From positions 1-22,216 of the forward strand of contig JANPDG010000183.1 in NCBI GenBank assembly GCA_031431335.1: DNA of 22,216 nucleotides, written 5' to 3'. A program made the translations under genes and the position numbers. Origin of the DNA: JAAFIP01 sp031431335. Its GTDB lineage: Bacteria > Pseudomonadota > Gammaproteobacteria > Burkholderiales > Burkholderiaceae_C. Every line of letters starts with the position of its first letter. Position 1 is the stretch's first letter. Shown piece after piece: positions 1-6,581 of this stretch. The notes beneath the pieces were generated by a model. The model ran no database searches. It saw only the letters and a program-made list of their open reading frames with translations, and was not told where the DNA came from.

Positions 1-561
1 GTACATAAACGTGCCGGGGCGGCGGGCGATAAATTCATAGACAAATGTTTTGCCTACAGGGATTTGTTTTTGGTTTAGCCCGCCCACACCGTCCATGCCG
101 TTGGGCAGGCGCTGGCCGTGCCAGTGCATGGTGGTGTGCTCTGGGAGTTTGTTGGTGACGAATAGGCGCACGCGATCGCCTTCCACCACTTCAATGGTGG
201 GGCCGGGCGACTGGCCGTTGTAGCCCCACATGTTGACTTTAAAACCAGGTGACATTTCGCGCACTACAGGTTCGGCCACCAAGTGAAACTCTTTCACGCC
301 GTTGTTCATGCGCCAAGGCAGTGTCCAGCCGTTTAAGGTGACTACAGGGTTGTAGGGCTGGCCAGTTTGTGGCACCAACGGTGGGGCGGTGTCTGGCTTG
401 GTCATAAACACCGGCTCGGGCAGGGCGGCCATAGCCACTTTGCTGACACTGGCAGCCGCTACAGCGGTCATGGCTGCGCCGTTGAAAAAGTTGCGTCGGT
501 TCATGGTGGCTTGTGAGGTGTGTGGATGGTGAGGGGTGTGAGGGGTATTGGAAGTGCTCAT
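1..561 (-). CDS. Multicopper oxidase (CopA/CueO-like), N-terminal part, Tat-exported
   Basis: This is a partial gene whose C-terminus lies beyond the window start; 187 codons are visible. It has a twin-arginine signal (NRRNFF at residues 21-26, then a hydrophobic stretch ending near AMA at residue 45). A cupredoxin domain follows, with the first multicopper-oxidase copper motif HWHG at 146-149. Such periplasmic enzymes oxidise Cu(I), or bind excess copper, in copper tolerance. The ATG at 561 lies 3 bases after the stop of the TolC-like gene, so it is the last visible gene of that operon. An alternative start at 504 (MNRRNFF) is possible. The longer form adds a His-rich leader, HTPHHPHTS, before the Tat motif. 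No strong Shine-Dalgarno is seen for either start. The family call is firm; the exact subfamily needs the missing C-terminal copper sites. Confidence 0.9.
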   Translation of the reverse strand, partial: MSTSNTPHTPHHPHTSQATMNRRNFFNGAAMTAVAAASVSKVAMAALPEPVFMTKPDTAPPLVPQTGQPYNPVVTLNGWTLPWRMNNGVKEFHLVAEPVVREMSPGFKVNMWGYNGQSPGPTIEVVEGDRVRLFVTNKLPEHTTMHWHGQRLPNGMDGVGGLNQKQIPVGKTFVYEFIARRPGTFMY

Positions 562-564
562 GGT

Positions 565-1983
565 TTAATGCCCCGCTTTCGCTTCGCCAGCACCGCCGGC
601 ATTGGCTTTCATGCTGCCCAAGCTGCCGGGTGATGTACCCGTGATAGTGGTTTGCAAATCAGCATCTGCCAACCAAAAATCGCGCTGCGCCTCAATCGCA
701 CCGTTTACCGCCGTGATCTGCGTGCGCATGTCGCTGAGTAAATCAAACACACTGAGCAACATACCGTTGTAGCGCAGCAGCACTTCATTGCTGATAAATT
801 GACGCAGCGGTACGACCTCGTCACGGTAGTGCACCGCCAAGTCATACGCCGTGCGGTAGCCGTGGTAGGCCTCACGCGCCTCAGAGCGTGCGTTGATAGC
901 CGTTTGGCGCACGCGCGCTACCGACTGCATGTACACGCCTTGAGCACGAGCGTTGTTGGCACCGCCCCAGTCGAATATGGGGATAGGCAGCTCTAGCTCC
1001 CAGCCTTTTTTAGTTTCTTTATCGCCTGTAGCGTTGTCGAATGTGGTGTTGCGCGTGTAGCCAAGCTCTAAAGCATTGATAAAGCCACTGGCTTTGACCA
1101 ACCCCAGCGAGCTAGCAACATAACCAGACTCGGTCATGGTGGAGCGCACATCTAGGCGGTCACGCATTGCGCGCTCTTCTACGTTGCTAATTTCTTGCGG
1201 CGCTTTGGGAATCTCAGGCAAGCGCTCGCTCAACTTAAACTCTGTTTGCTGGCCCCACAAGCCCATGAGTCGAATGAGTTTTTCGCGTTCGGCGAAGGCT
1301 GCTTGCTGGGCCTTGGCCAGTTGCGTGGCCGCATCGGCTAAAAAAACCTGTTCGCGCGCTTGCTCTAGGCGGCTCCAGTTGCCCACACGCGCCATGCGCC
1401 GGGCTAGCTCGCCGCCAGCTTCGGCTGCGAGCTTGACATCCCCCATGTAGACAGCAGTTTGCTGAGCTGCCACTGCATTGATCCACGTTTTGCGGGTGTT
1501 TGCGGCCAGTGTGATCACTTCTTGCGCAGCTTGCAGCTTGGCCAGTTCATGCTGCTGACCTTGCCATTTGGCACGCCAAGGCATGGTGAGTAGCCCGACG
1601 ATGTTAAATTTTAAAACGCGCTCAATTTCGACCGTATCGCCCTCAATAAAACGGCCGATCGAGAAGTGCGGGTTAGGCAGCGTGCCGGCTTGTACACGGT
1701 CTGCATCGCTGATACCCAGTGTCGCCATAGATGCGTGCAATCCAGGGTTATTGAGCAGCGCAATACGCACAGCAGATTCGGCATTGATGGGTTGCGCCAA
1801 TAGGGTGGCTACCGCCTCGCGGGTGGCAGCTGTGTCGGCTGCTGCCACTTGCGCCGTAGTCCCCGCCGTTTTCCCTGCTGTTAGTACATTAATGTCAGAT
1901 GTATTGCCATCGGGCGAAACGCTGGCGCAACCTGCCATCGCCATAGCTAATGCGGTGAGGCTAAGTTTGTAAGTGAAATTCAT
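565..1983 (-). CDS. TolC/CusC-family outer-membrane efflux lipoprotein
   Basis: The protein has 472 residues from the chosen ATG at 1983. A start 33 bases further upstream (2016) would overlap the preceding gene and add a non-signal-like leader. The N-terminus is a lipoprotein signal with lipobox AMAGC (Cys19). The body has the long Ala/Gln/Glu-rich helices of outer-membrane factors, and the segment PIPIFDWGGANNARAQG matches the conserved OMF region before the second helical pair. Such proteins form the outer-membrane channel of tripartite efflux pumps, CusC being the copper/silver example. No matching RND pump or periplasmic adaptor gene lies in the window; they may lie to the left. The gene follows the 117-residue periplasmic protein by 13 bases and precedes the multicopper oxidase by 3 bases, which implies one mRNA. 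Confidence 0.9.
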   Translation of the reverse strand: MNFTYKLSLTALAMAMAGCASVSPDGNTSDINVLTAGKTAGTTAQVAAADTAATREAVATLLAQPINAESAVRIALLNNPGLHASMATLGISDADRVQAGTLPNPHFSIGRFIEGDTVEIERVLKFNIVGLLTMPWRAKWQGQQHELAKLQAAQEVITLAANTRKTWINAVAAQQTAVYMGDVKLAAEAGGELARRMARVGNWSRLEQAREQVFLADAATQLAKAQQAAFAEREKLIRLMGLWGQQTEFKLSERLPEIPKAPQEISNVEERAMRDRLDVRSTMTESGYVASSLGLVKASGFINALELGYTRNTTFDNATGDKETKKGWELELPIPIFDWGGANNARAQGVYMQSVARVRQTAINARSEAREAYHGYRTAYDLAVHYRDEVVPLRQFISNEVLLRYNGMLLSVFDLLSDMRTQITAVNGAIEAQRDFWLADADLQTTITGTSPGSLGSMKANAGGAGEAKAGH

Positions 1984-1996
1984 AGTTGAGTGCCTG

Positions 1997-2350
1997 CTAT
2001 TTTTGGTCTGGAGCAACTAAAGGCTTGGCAGTCTTTGGCATAGGTTGCTCTTTGGGCGCAGTGACAGGCTTGCGGCTGTCTAGCTCCTCTGATTTAAGAA
2101 TATCCACATGGCCACGCGTGAACTTGCCTACATCCTCATTGGCTTTGCGCCAGTTTGAAGTGTCTTTCTCCACACCTAGCGAGGTTTCTTTGAATACCGA
2201 GCGGTAGTTCACGGGCGGCACCACCGTCTCAGGTCGGGTAAGTGCCGCGATGTCTTGCGCCAGCAATGGGGGCGCTATACCCGCGCACAGCGCGGCTGCG
2301 GCCAGCGGGGCTATGTGTGATGAGGGCTTAAATAAATTGAATATGGTCAT
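1997..2350 (-). CDS. Small conserved periplasmic protein of metal-efflux operon, function unknown
   Basis: The protein has 117 residues with an apparent Sec signal peptide (hydrophobic stretch 14-31, cleavage near LLA-QD). The mature part is about 85 hydrophilic residues containing VNYRSVF, a central W-x-KAN-xxVG pattern and a Pro/Lys-rich tail. No Cys and no His cluster remain after cleavage, so it is not an obvious metal-binding protein. I recall similar short proteins beside TolC-type genes in burkholderial metal-resistance operons, but I know no assigned function. AAGGA lies about 9 bases upstream of the ATG, a good ribosome-binding site. It is followed closely by the TolC-like gene. Its position suggests an accessory to the efflux complex, which is inference only. 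Confidence 0.75.
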   Translation of the reverse strand: MTIFNLFKPSSHIAPLAAAALCAGIAPPLLAQDIAALTRPETVVPPVNYRSVFKETSLGVEKDTSNWRKANEDVGKFTRGHVDILKSEELDSRKPVTAPKEQPMPKTAKPLVAPDQK

Positions 2351-2417
2351 AAGAGCTTTCCTTGTCCGGTGGTTAGCGGCCTAGGCATGAGGCCTTGGCG
2401 TGCACGGCGGCCCTCTC

Positions 2418-2448
2418 GTCCGGTCGCAATTTCAAATTGCGGACGGAC
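2418..2448. repeat. 31-bp near-perfect palindrome between operon genes
   Basis: The two arms pair around base 2433. Eight perfect pairs (2425-2432 with 2434-2441) are followed by one T-G pair, one G-A mismatch and five further perfect pairs (2418-2422 with 2444-2448). It lies in the 113-base gap between two minus-strand genes of the copper operon. In RNA it would form a strong stem with almost no loop. No T-run follows on either strand, so it is not a standard intrinsic terminator. It could be an mRNA processing or stability structure, a protein-binding palindrome or a mobile palindromic repeat. Confidence 0.7.
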
Positions 2449-2463
2449 TAAGGGATTGAAAGC

Positions 2464-2886
2464 TCAAACGATGGGTGTTTTGGCGATTAAGCGCGGCTCG
2501 GCGCTATGCCAGGCAATGGCTGATTGCACCGGAGGCTGTGCAAGGAAATGCGCCATATTTTGGCTGTGGACAAGCGGCACAGCCACGCTCAAATGGCACA
2601 CTTGGCATGTGGTGCATTGTTGCGGGTCAGCGCTGGCACTGACTGCGGGTGCAGAGTCGCTATGGCATGGAAGCTTAAACGTTGCTGATTCTCCACTTTT
2701 TTCGATGTTTTTCGACGTGGATATTGGATAGTCTGCTATTATTTTAGGACTAATTTGAAAAAATTCAATAGCCTGATTCTGTGTTTTACCGGGCATCAAA
2801 GGCAGCATGCTGTAGGCCATAGCATCGCCCACCAACCCACGAATAGGGAGTATCAGTAACATCACAATGACCAAGAAGCGCCGCAT
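2464..2886 (-). CDS. Exported Cys-rich protein of copper operon, unknown function
   Basis: About 140 residues from the ATG at 2886, where the protein begins with a classical signal sequence (MRRFLVIVMLLILP). An upstream in-frame ATG at 2925 would add 13 residues; it lies only 8 bases after the preceding stop, so a coupled start there is possible. The segment RGLVGDAMA after the hydrophobic core resembles small exported proteins found near burkholderial metal-resistance genes (from memory). The C-terminal half has a metal-type cluster CTTCQVCH with further His residues, consistent with copper or redox function, but no activity is known to me. Residues about 43-59 are encoded by a dispersed repeat that also occurs elsewhere in the window, so this central segment may be a late insertion. 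Confidence 0.65.
   Translation of the reverse strand: MRRFLVIVMLLILPIRGLVGDAMAYSMLPLMPGKTQNQAIEFFQISPKIIADYPISTSKNIEKSGESATFKLPCHSDSAPAVSASADPQQCTTCQVCHLSVAVPLVHSQNMAHFLAQPPVQSAIAWHSAEPRLIAKTPIV
2711..2760 (-). repeat. Dispersed 50-bp repeat, copy 1 (inside a gene)
   Basis: This stretch aligns without gaps to 15721-15770, with 43 of 50 bases identical by eye. The core at 2728-2739 (ATAGTCTGCTAT) has short inverted ends. It lies in frame inside the exported Cys-rich protein gene and encodes about 17 residues between the signal region and the Cys cluster. The repeat is AT-rich compared with its surroundings. Confidence 0.75.
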
Positions 2887-2933
2887 GTTTTTATGATACT
2901 CCAGTCCCAGCCATAGTTCCTTCATGTTGTTAC

Positions 2934-3764
2934 TTACACTTTAAGCAGCATCACAGCCGCCATCAGCACCATGCCCACATCTTCCACAATGGTCACAGTG
3001 CTCATAGGTAGCTTGAACACAGTGCCTAGGCAGGCACACTGGATCTGCGTTTTGCTTATCACCGCGCGAATCACGCCAACAGCTGAAAACCCCATGATGA
3101 TGACAGTGGCCCAATTGGTGACGAATGCGTTGTAGTTGGCCAAATACGCTATGCCTAGCGCCAGCTCGACAAACGGATACACCAACCCCCAACCGTGCCA
3201 GCGTGCAGCCAGTAAGTCATAGCCCGCGTAGGCGTTGGCAAAGGCGCGAATGTCCAGCAGCTTAAAAAAGGCAAAAACTAAAAAGAAGCCCGCCATGAAA
3301 TAACGCATGGTCTCGCCCGCGCCCAGCGTCATCAAACCCATGCCAAAGTGCATGAACAGGCCCATCGGCTCACCCATAGCGCCTGCGTGCAAGCCAATTT
3401 GTATCAGTACACTGCCGCCCAAGATAAAGGCCAAAATCAAAAGCAGAGGATAGTAAGTGCTCAACCAGCTGGTAGGTGTTGATGTGGCTGCAAGGCTCGT
3501 GCCAGTACCACCTGCGGAACTCACGGGAGCCTGTGGCTGCTGCGCAATCGTATAGTTTCCAGCAGCGCTTAAGGCCTGCTGTAATGCAGCCAAATGGACG
3601 GCGCTGTTGGCCGCTGGTTTTTCGCCCGTCAGTACAGCCTGCATAGGATCGAGCGTGACTTGCACTTCGTTTGCAAAAGGCTGTAGTGCAGCAGCAACTT
3701 TGCGTACGCAACTGCCGCAGTGCAGGCCGGTTAAGGTGTAGGTGGTGGGCTGTAAAGGATTCAT
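2934..3764 (-). CDS. Fused HMA metal-binding domain and MauE/DoxX-type membrane protein
   Basis: The protein has 276 residues. Residues about 7-75 form a heavy-metal-associated domain with the motif GLHCGSC (Cys16 and Cys19), as in copper chaperones and CopA N-termini. A Ser/Thr/Pro-rich linker (80-100) leads to about four or five membrane segments resembling the MauE/DoxX redox-associated family, including a C-x-C pair, CACLG, at 243-247 near the last helix. This suggests delivery of metal or electrons across the inner membrane, but the activity is not established to my knowledge. It is the first gene of the leftward copper operon. Its ATG is 6 bases after the -10 box of a MerR-type promoter, so translation is probably leaderless. 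There is no room for a Shine-Dalgarno in the transcript, and the HMA fold needs the N-terminus as drawn. Confidence 0.85.
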   Translation of the reverse strand: MNPLQPTTYTLTGLHCGSCVRKVAAALQPFANEVQVTLDPMQAVLTGEKPAANSAVHLAALQQALSAAGNYTIAQQPQAPVSSAGGTGTSLAATSTPTSWLSTYYPLLLILAFILGGSVLIQIGLHAGAMGEPMGLFMHFGMGLMTLGAGETMRYFMAGFFLVFAFFKLLDIRAFANAYAGYDLLAARWHGWGLVYPFVELALGIAYLANYNAFVTNWATVIIMGFSAVGVIRAVISKTQIQCACLGTVFKLPMSTVTIVEDVGMVLMAAVMLLKV

Positions 3765-3770
3765 GGTGTG

Positions 3771-3801
3771 ATTACAGCCCCTCTAGTAACTTGAATGTCA
3801 A
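3771..3801 (-). promoter_or_regulatory. MerR-family-type promoter with 19-bp spacer
   Basis: On the minus strand TTGACA (3801-3796) and TGTAAT (3776-3771) are separated by exactly 19 bases. This over-long spacer is typical of promoters twisted open by MerR-family metal sensors. The spacer contains an imperfect dyad centred in AAGTTACT. It resembles, from memory, the Pb/Cd-type (pbrA/cadA) operators. The expected start site falls on or next to the ATG at 3764. It matches the other MerR-type promoter in this window (11435-11465) at 24 of 31 positions. Confidence 0.8.
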
Positions 3802-3836
3802 GCCTTTTAGTGCCTTAACGAGTATCTGTTAATCCT

Positions 3837-4424
3837 TTATTGGGACAGTACAGCATCTGTCACGCGGTAATACAAGCCGTAGGGATCATCTGCAAGTACA
3901 TTAAATTTACCTTCGACAACCACTGGCTCAAGGGTGTATTTGACGGCTGTCTTCGTGCGAACCTCAACCATGCTTTCTGGGCCACCGGGTAGACAAAATC
4001 CGCAGCTCATAGGCACAGAGGTGAGCAAAAAGTGGCGTTGCTTTTCTCCGGGTTCGAGAGGCATCATAAAGCCTTGAATTTTTTGAGATTTTTGATTCAA
4101 GGCAGTTTGATCTGCTGTGTAGACGGGAACAATCTTCTTGTTGTCCACTTTAGTCTTGACTGCCGTGAGCACGCTCCACGGCACGATGCCTGCGCGGTCT
4201 TCTAGTTTCGCAAAAGGGCTATTCGCACCGTGTACGCCCGCACCTTGACCTGCTGGCACGCCTGCGACGCTGGCTGAGGCTGCGCCCTTTGCAGCGGCAG
4301 AGGAGGACACGGCAGCTTTGGGCGCACCCGGCAAAGGCTGCGCGCCTTTGATGGGCGAGCTCAGTTGAGCGCTAACCGTAGCCGCGCAGCAGATCAGTCC
4401 AGTTGCCAGTAGTTTAGTGTTCAT
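3837..4424 (-). CDS. DUF3299-like exported protein of the zur operon
   Basis: The protein has 195 residues: a signal peptide (about 1-19), then a low-complexity Ala/Ser/Gly/Pro-rich linker (about 30-65), then a compact domain. The domain holds IQGFMMPLEPGE and FLLTSVPMSCGFCLPGGPES, a pattern I associate with DUF3299 proteins. Cys141 and Cys144 form a CxxC that could bind zinc or act as a redox pair. It is the last gene of the leftward operon Zur-ATPase-permease-Cys protein-DUF3299, and its start overlaps the preceding gene by 11 bases. A comparable set (ABC ATPase, FtsX permease, DUF3299) is, as I recall, zinc-responsive in Pseudomonas aeruginosa (PA4063-PA4066), which supports a periplasmic role under zinc limitation. 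Its biochemical activity is unknown. Confidence 0.75.
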   Translation of the reverse strand: MNTKLLATGLICCAATVSAQLSSPIKGAQPLPGAPKAAVSSSAAAKGAASASVAGVPAGQGAGVHGANSPFAKLEDRAGIVPWSVLTAVKTKVDNKKIVPVYTADQTALNQKSQKIQGFMMPLEPGEKQRHFLLTSVPMSCGFCLPGGPESMVEVRTKTAVKYTLEPVVVEGKFNVLADDPYGLYYRVTDAVLSQ

Positions 4425-4701
4425 GTTTCATTCCGCAGTATTTGCCAATAGCCAAGCCTTTACAGGCGGCTTGCAGCTCTTTGTGGCAGACCTCTTCTTT
4501 TTTACCTATTTCTAGGCATTTGGCGGCAGCCTCATGCGCAGCGGCAATAGCGCGGTGACGGGCCATGTCTTTTTTGGCATCAGCGTCAGGCCCCATGCTA
4601 GTGGCAGCCACAGCGCCTGTTGGGGCAGTTTGTGCCGTGGCGCTGGCTGCGATCCATGTGAAGAGCGCTAGGACGAGTAAAGATTTTTTGAAAATAGTCA
4701 T
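4414..4701 (-). CDS. Small Cys/His-rich exported protein, putative periplasmic metal binder
   Basis: The protein has 95 residues with a Sec signal peptide (hydrophobic 7-20, cleavage near ATA-QT). The mature part of about 70 residues has four cysteines (62, 72, 80, 89) and histidines at 49, 56, 73, 93 and 95, and ends in KYCGMKHEH. The Cys spacing suggests either two disulfides or a Cys/His metal site. It has an excellent ribosome site, GAGGT, 5 bases before the ATG. It sits 3 bases after the permease stop and overlaps the DUF3299 gene start by 11 bases. In the Pseudomonas version of this operon I recall a His-rich DUF2796 protein among the accessory genes; this protein may fill the same job with a different sequence. 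I do not recognise a named family. Confidence 0.75.
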   Translation of the reverse strand: MTIFKKSLLVLALFTWIAASATAQTAPTGAVAATSMGPDADAKKDMARHRAIAAAHEAAAKCLEIGKKEEVCHKELQAACKGLAIGKYCGMKHEH

Positions 4702-4704
4702 AAG

Positions 4705-5916
4705 TTACCTCGATTGTAAAAGTTTAAGAACATCTAAGCGATAAGCCGACCATACGGGTAGCAGCGCTGCTATCAGCGCCATGCCCACCGTGCCCGCCAG
4801 CACCCACATTTGCTCAGGTAGCCACACCAAACCCGTCATGGGAATCGATCTGTCCACCGATAGCAAATAGCCTACCAGACCAGTCAAAAGGTGGCCTAAA
4901 CATAAGCCTAAAACCCCGCCCAGCACAGTGAGAATCAACGCCTGCCACACCAGCACGCTGGCCACGCGGCCAGGTGGCGCGCCTAACATGCGCAGCATGG
5001 CCCAGTCAGCTTGGCGCTCACGCAAAGCGTTCCACAGGGCAATTAGCAGGCTGACAGTGGCAATCAGCAGCAGCACGGCTGCAAAGCCGCGTAGCACATC
5101 TGCACCCACACCCAGCAGCCTGAACAGGCGAGTCATTTCAATAGCGGGCGCGGCGGCTTGCATTTCGGTGGTGGTGTTGACAAAACGCGGAAAGCTCACG
5201 GCTGCCATTGGCGAGGTGTACTGAATGAGCGCCATTGTGACTTCGCGCTCTTCTTGCATCGCCTTTTGGTCTGATGCGTCAAGTGCGGTGGCTTTTTCGT
5301 GCACTTGCCAGACCGATTCGGTCATGGTCAAAATTAAGCGGTCAAGCACGCAGTTGCATGCTTGCAGCACGCCCACCAGCTGGTATGGCGACTCTCCATG
5401 CGGATGACCCTTAGCGCCCAACCCGTGGTTGCCCACAAACGGTATGCCGGGCTGTAAGCCTACTTTGTACATGGCTGCGGCGGCCGTGGCACCTGCCACA
5501 GCTTGCATCGGCGCTGACCACAGCTGGCCTTGGGCCATTTTGGCTTGGTACAGGTCGATGTAGTCGCTGGTAGTGCCCACAATACGGTAGCCTGCGTAAC
5601 TGTCGCCCAAGCTCAGCGGAATGAGTTTTTTGACTGACGAATTTTTGGCCAGTTCTTTCGCGTCAGCCAGCGGTATGTTGCCTGATGGCACATCGATGTG
5701 AAACACACCTGCCAAAATCAATTGCAGCGGGCTGCCCTTGGCGCCCACCACCACATCAATGCCCTGCAGGTCTCGCTCAAACGATGTTTGTACTTGATGT
5801 TGCACTAATAGTAAAAAGTTAATTGACGCCAGCCCGAGTGCCAGCAGCAGCACATTGAGCAGCGCCGCCAGCGGCCTAGAGCGCAGATATTTGTATGCAA
5901 TTACTATAGTATTCAT
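4705..5916 (-). CDS. FtsX/MacB-type ABC transporter permease of the zur operon
   Basis: The protein has 403 residues. One membrane segment lies near the N-terminus (about 16-38). A large periplasmic domain follows (about 40-265; it includes GIDVVVGAKGSPLQ), then three membrane segments in the last 135 residues. This is the type VII (MacB/LolCE/FtsX) layout, in which the transporter works on substrates in the periplasm or outer leaflet rather than importing through a channel. It overlaps the ATPase gene by 4 bases (ATGA) and has no separate ribosome site, so it is translationally coupled. The substrate is unknown; context points to zinc-starvation physiology. The first codons overlap a dispersed repeat that contains the start codon. 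Confidence 0.88.
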   Translation of the reverse strand: MNTIVIAYKYLRSRPLAALLNVLLLALGLASINFLLLVQHQVQTSFERDLQGIDVVVGAKGSPLQLILAGVFHIDVPSGNIPLADAKELAKNSSVKKLIPLSLGDSYAGYRIVGTTSDYIDLYQAKMAQGQLWSAPMQAVAGATAAAAMYKVGLQPGIPFVGNHGLGAKGHPHGESPYQLVGVLQACNCVLDRLILTMTESVWQVHEKATALDASDQKAMQEEREVTMALIQYTSPMAAVSFPRFVNTTTEMQAAAPAIEMTRLFRLLGVGADVLRGFAAVLLLIATVSLLIALWNALRERQADWAMLRMLGAPPGRVASVLVWQALILTVLGGVLGLCLGHLLTGLVGYLLSVDRSIPMTGLVWLPEQMWVLAGTVGMALIAALLPVWSAYRLDVLKLLQSR

Positions 5917-5947
5917 AGCAAACTATTTAATATCTGCGTCGGGAAAG
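5882..5947. repeat. Dispersed repeat copy 3 with 10-bp inverted arms, spanning a stop/start junction
   Basis: Bases 5911-5947, read on the minus strand, share the core ATAGTTTGCTAT (5926-5915) with the copy at 15738-15749. The flanking GATATT and CGA/GGAAA-like segments are also shared. In addition, the 10-mer CGCAGATATT at 5882-5891 is perfectly inverted at 5929-5938, giving a larger stem-loop. The element covers the last codons and stop of the ATPase gene and the first codons of the permease gene. The ATGA stop/start overlap sits at the end of the core. Confidence 0.6.
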
Positions 5948-6581
5948 TGACGATTTTTACACCTAAAACTGATTTCAACATATGTGCCACCCTCTCGTCA
6001 TGTGTAGCTACTACCAGCGTCGCGCCAGAGCGCATCGCCGCCTGCGCGAGCAGCGTGGTGGCGCTGTGGGCAGCATCATCGTCTAAGCTGGCTGTGGGCT
6101 CATCGGCCAAGATAACTTTGGGCTGCATCAGCACAGCGCGCGCCAGTGCTGCGCGCTGCGCCTGCCCGCCCGAGAGCGCGTGCGGCATGCGCTGCGCTAA
6201 GTCAGCCACGCCCAGCGCGTCCAGGCTGCGCATGATCTGCGCTTTGTCTGTTGGCGCGCCGATGGCAAAGTACGCCAGCGCTAAGTTGTCAAACACGCTT
6301 AGGGCATCGCTCAAATGCAGCCGCTGCGGCAAAAACCCCACTGTGCGCCCGCGCCAAGCGTCGCGCTGAGCAGGTTTGAGCAGCGCAGGGTTTTGCCCCG
6401 CTACTTCGATGCTTCCCGATGCAGCGGTTAACAAACCCGCCGCCAGCGCCAACAGGGTCGATTTACCGCTACCCGAATTGCCTCGCAGCACCACTGCACC
6501 GCCTTGTGGGATATCCAGATCAGGCAGTATGAAAGGCGCGCCGCCCGGGTATTGGTAGCCTAGGCTTGCTGTGCGCAGCAT
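5913..6581 (-). CDS. LolD/MacB-type ABC transporter ATPase of the zur operon
   Basis: The protein has 222 residues, normal for LolD-type ATPases. It has Walker A GNSGSGKST (34-42), Q-loop Gln86, signature LSGGQ (136-140), Walker B VILADE (156-161) and H-loop His194. It pairs with the FtsX-type permease that follows with a 4-base overlap. Its start codon shares one base with the stop of the Zur-like gene (TAATG), so the three genes are tightly coupled. The C-terminal ~15 residues after GVKI are encoded by the dispersed repeat and do not look like a normal family ending. The class is confident; the substrate is not known. Confidence 0.9.
   Translation of the reverse strand: MLRTASLGYQYPGGAPFILPDLDIPQGGAVVLRGNSGSGKSTLLALAAGLLTAASGSIEVAGQNPALLKPAQRDAWRGRTVGFLPQRLHLSDALSVFDNLALAYFAIGAPTDKAQIMRSLDALGVADLAQRMPHALSGGQAQRAALARAVLMQPKVILADEPTASLDDDAAHSATTLLAQAAMRSGATLVVATHDERVAHMLKSVLGVKIVTFPTQILNSLL

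Noticed and set aside
799..1972. Open frames on the plus strand opposite the TolC-like gene
   Set aside because: They are antisense shadows of a well-supported gene, with no family motifs and no ribosome sites of note. The same applies to the antisense frames opposite znuB, the GDPD, MFS and kinase genes.
2441..2460. A fourth copy of the dispersed repeat (GGACTAAGGGATTGAAA resembling GGACTAATTTGAAA)
   Set aside because: Only a short, gapped similarity is present and the diagnostic ATAG-TTTG-CTAT core is missing, so chance is likely.
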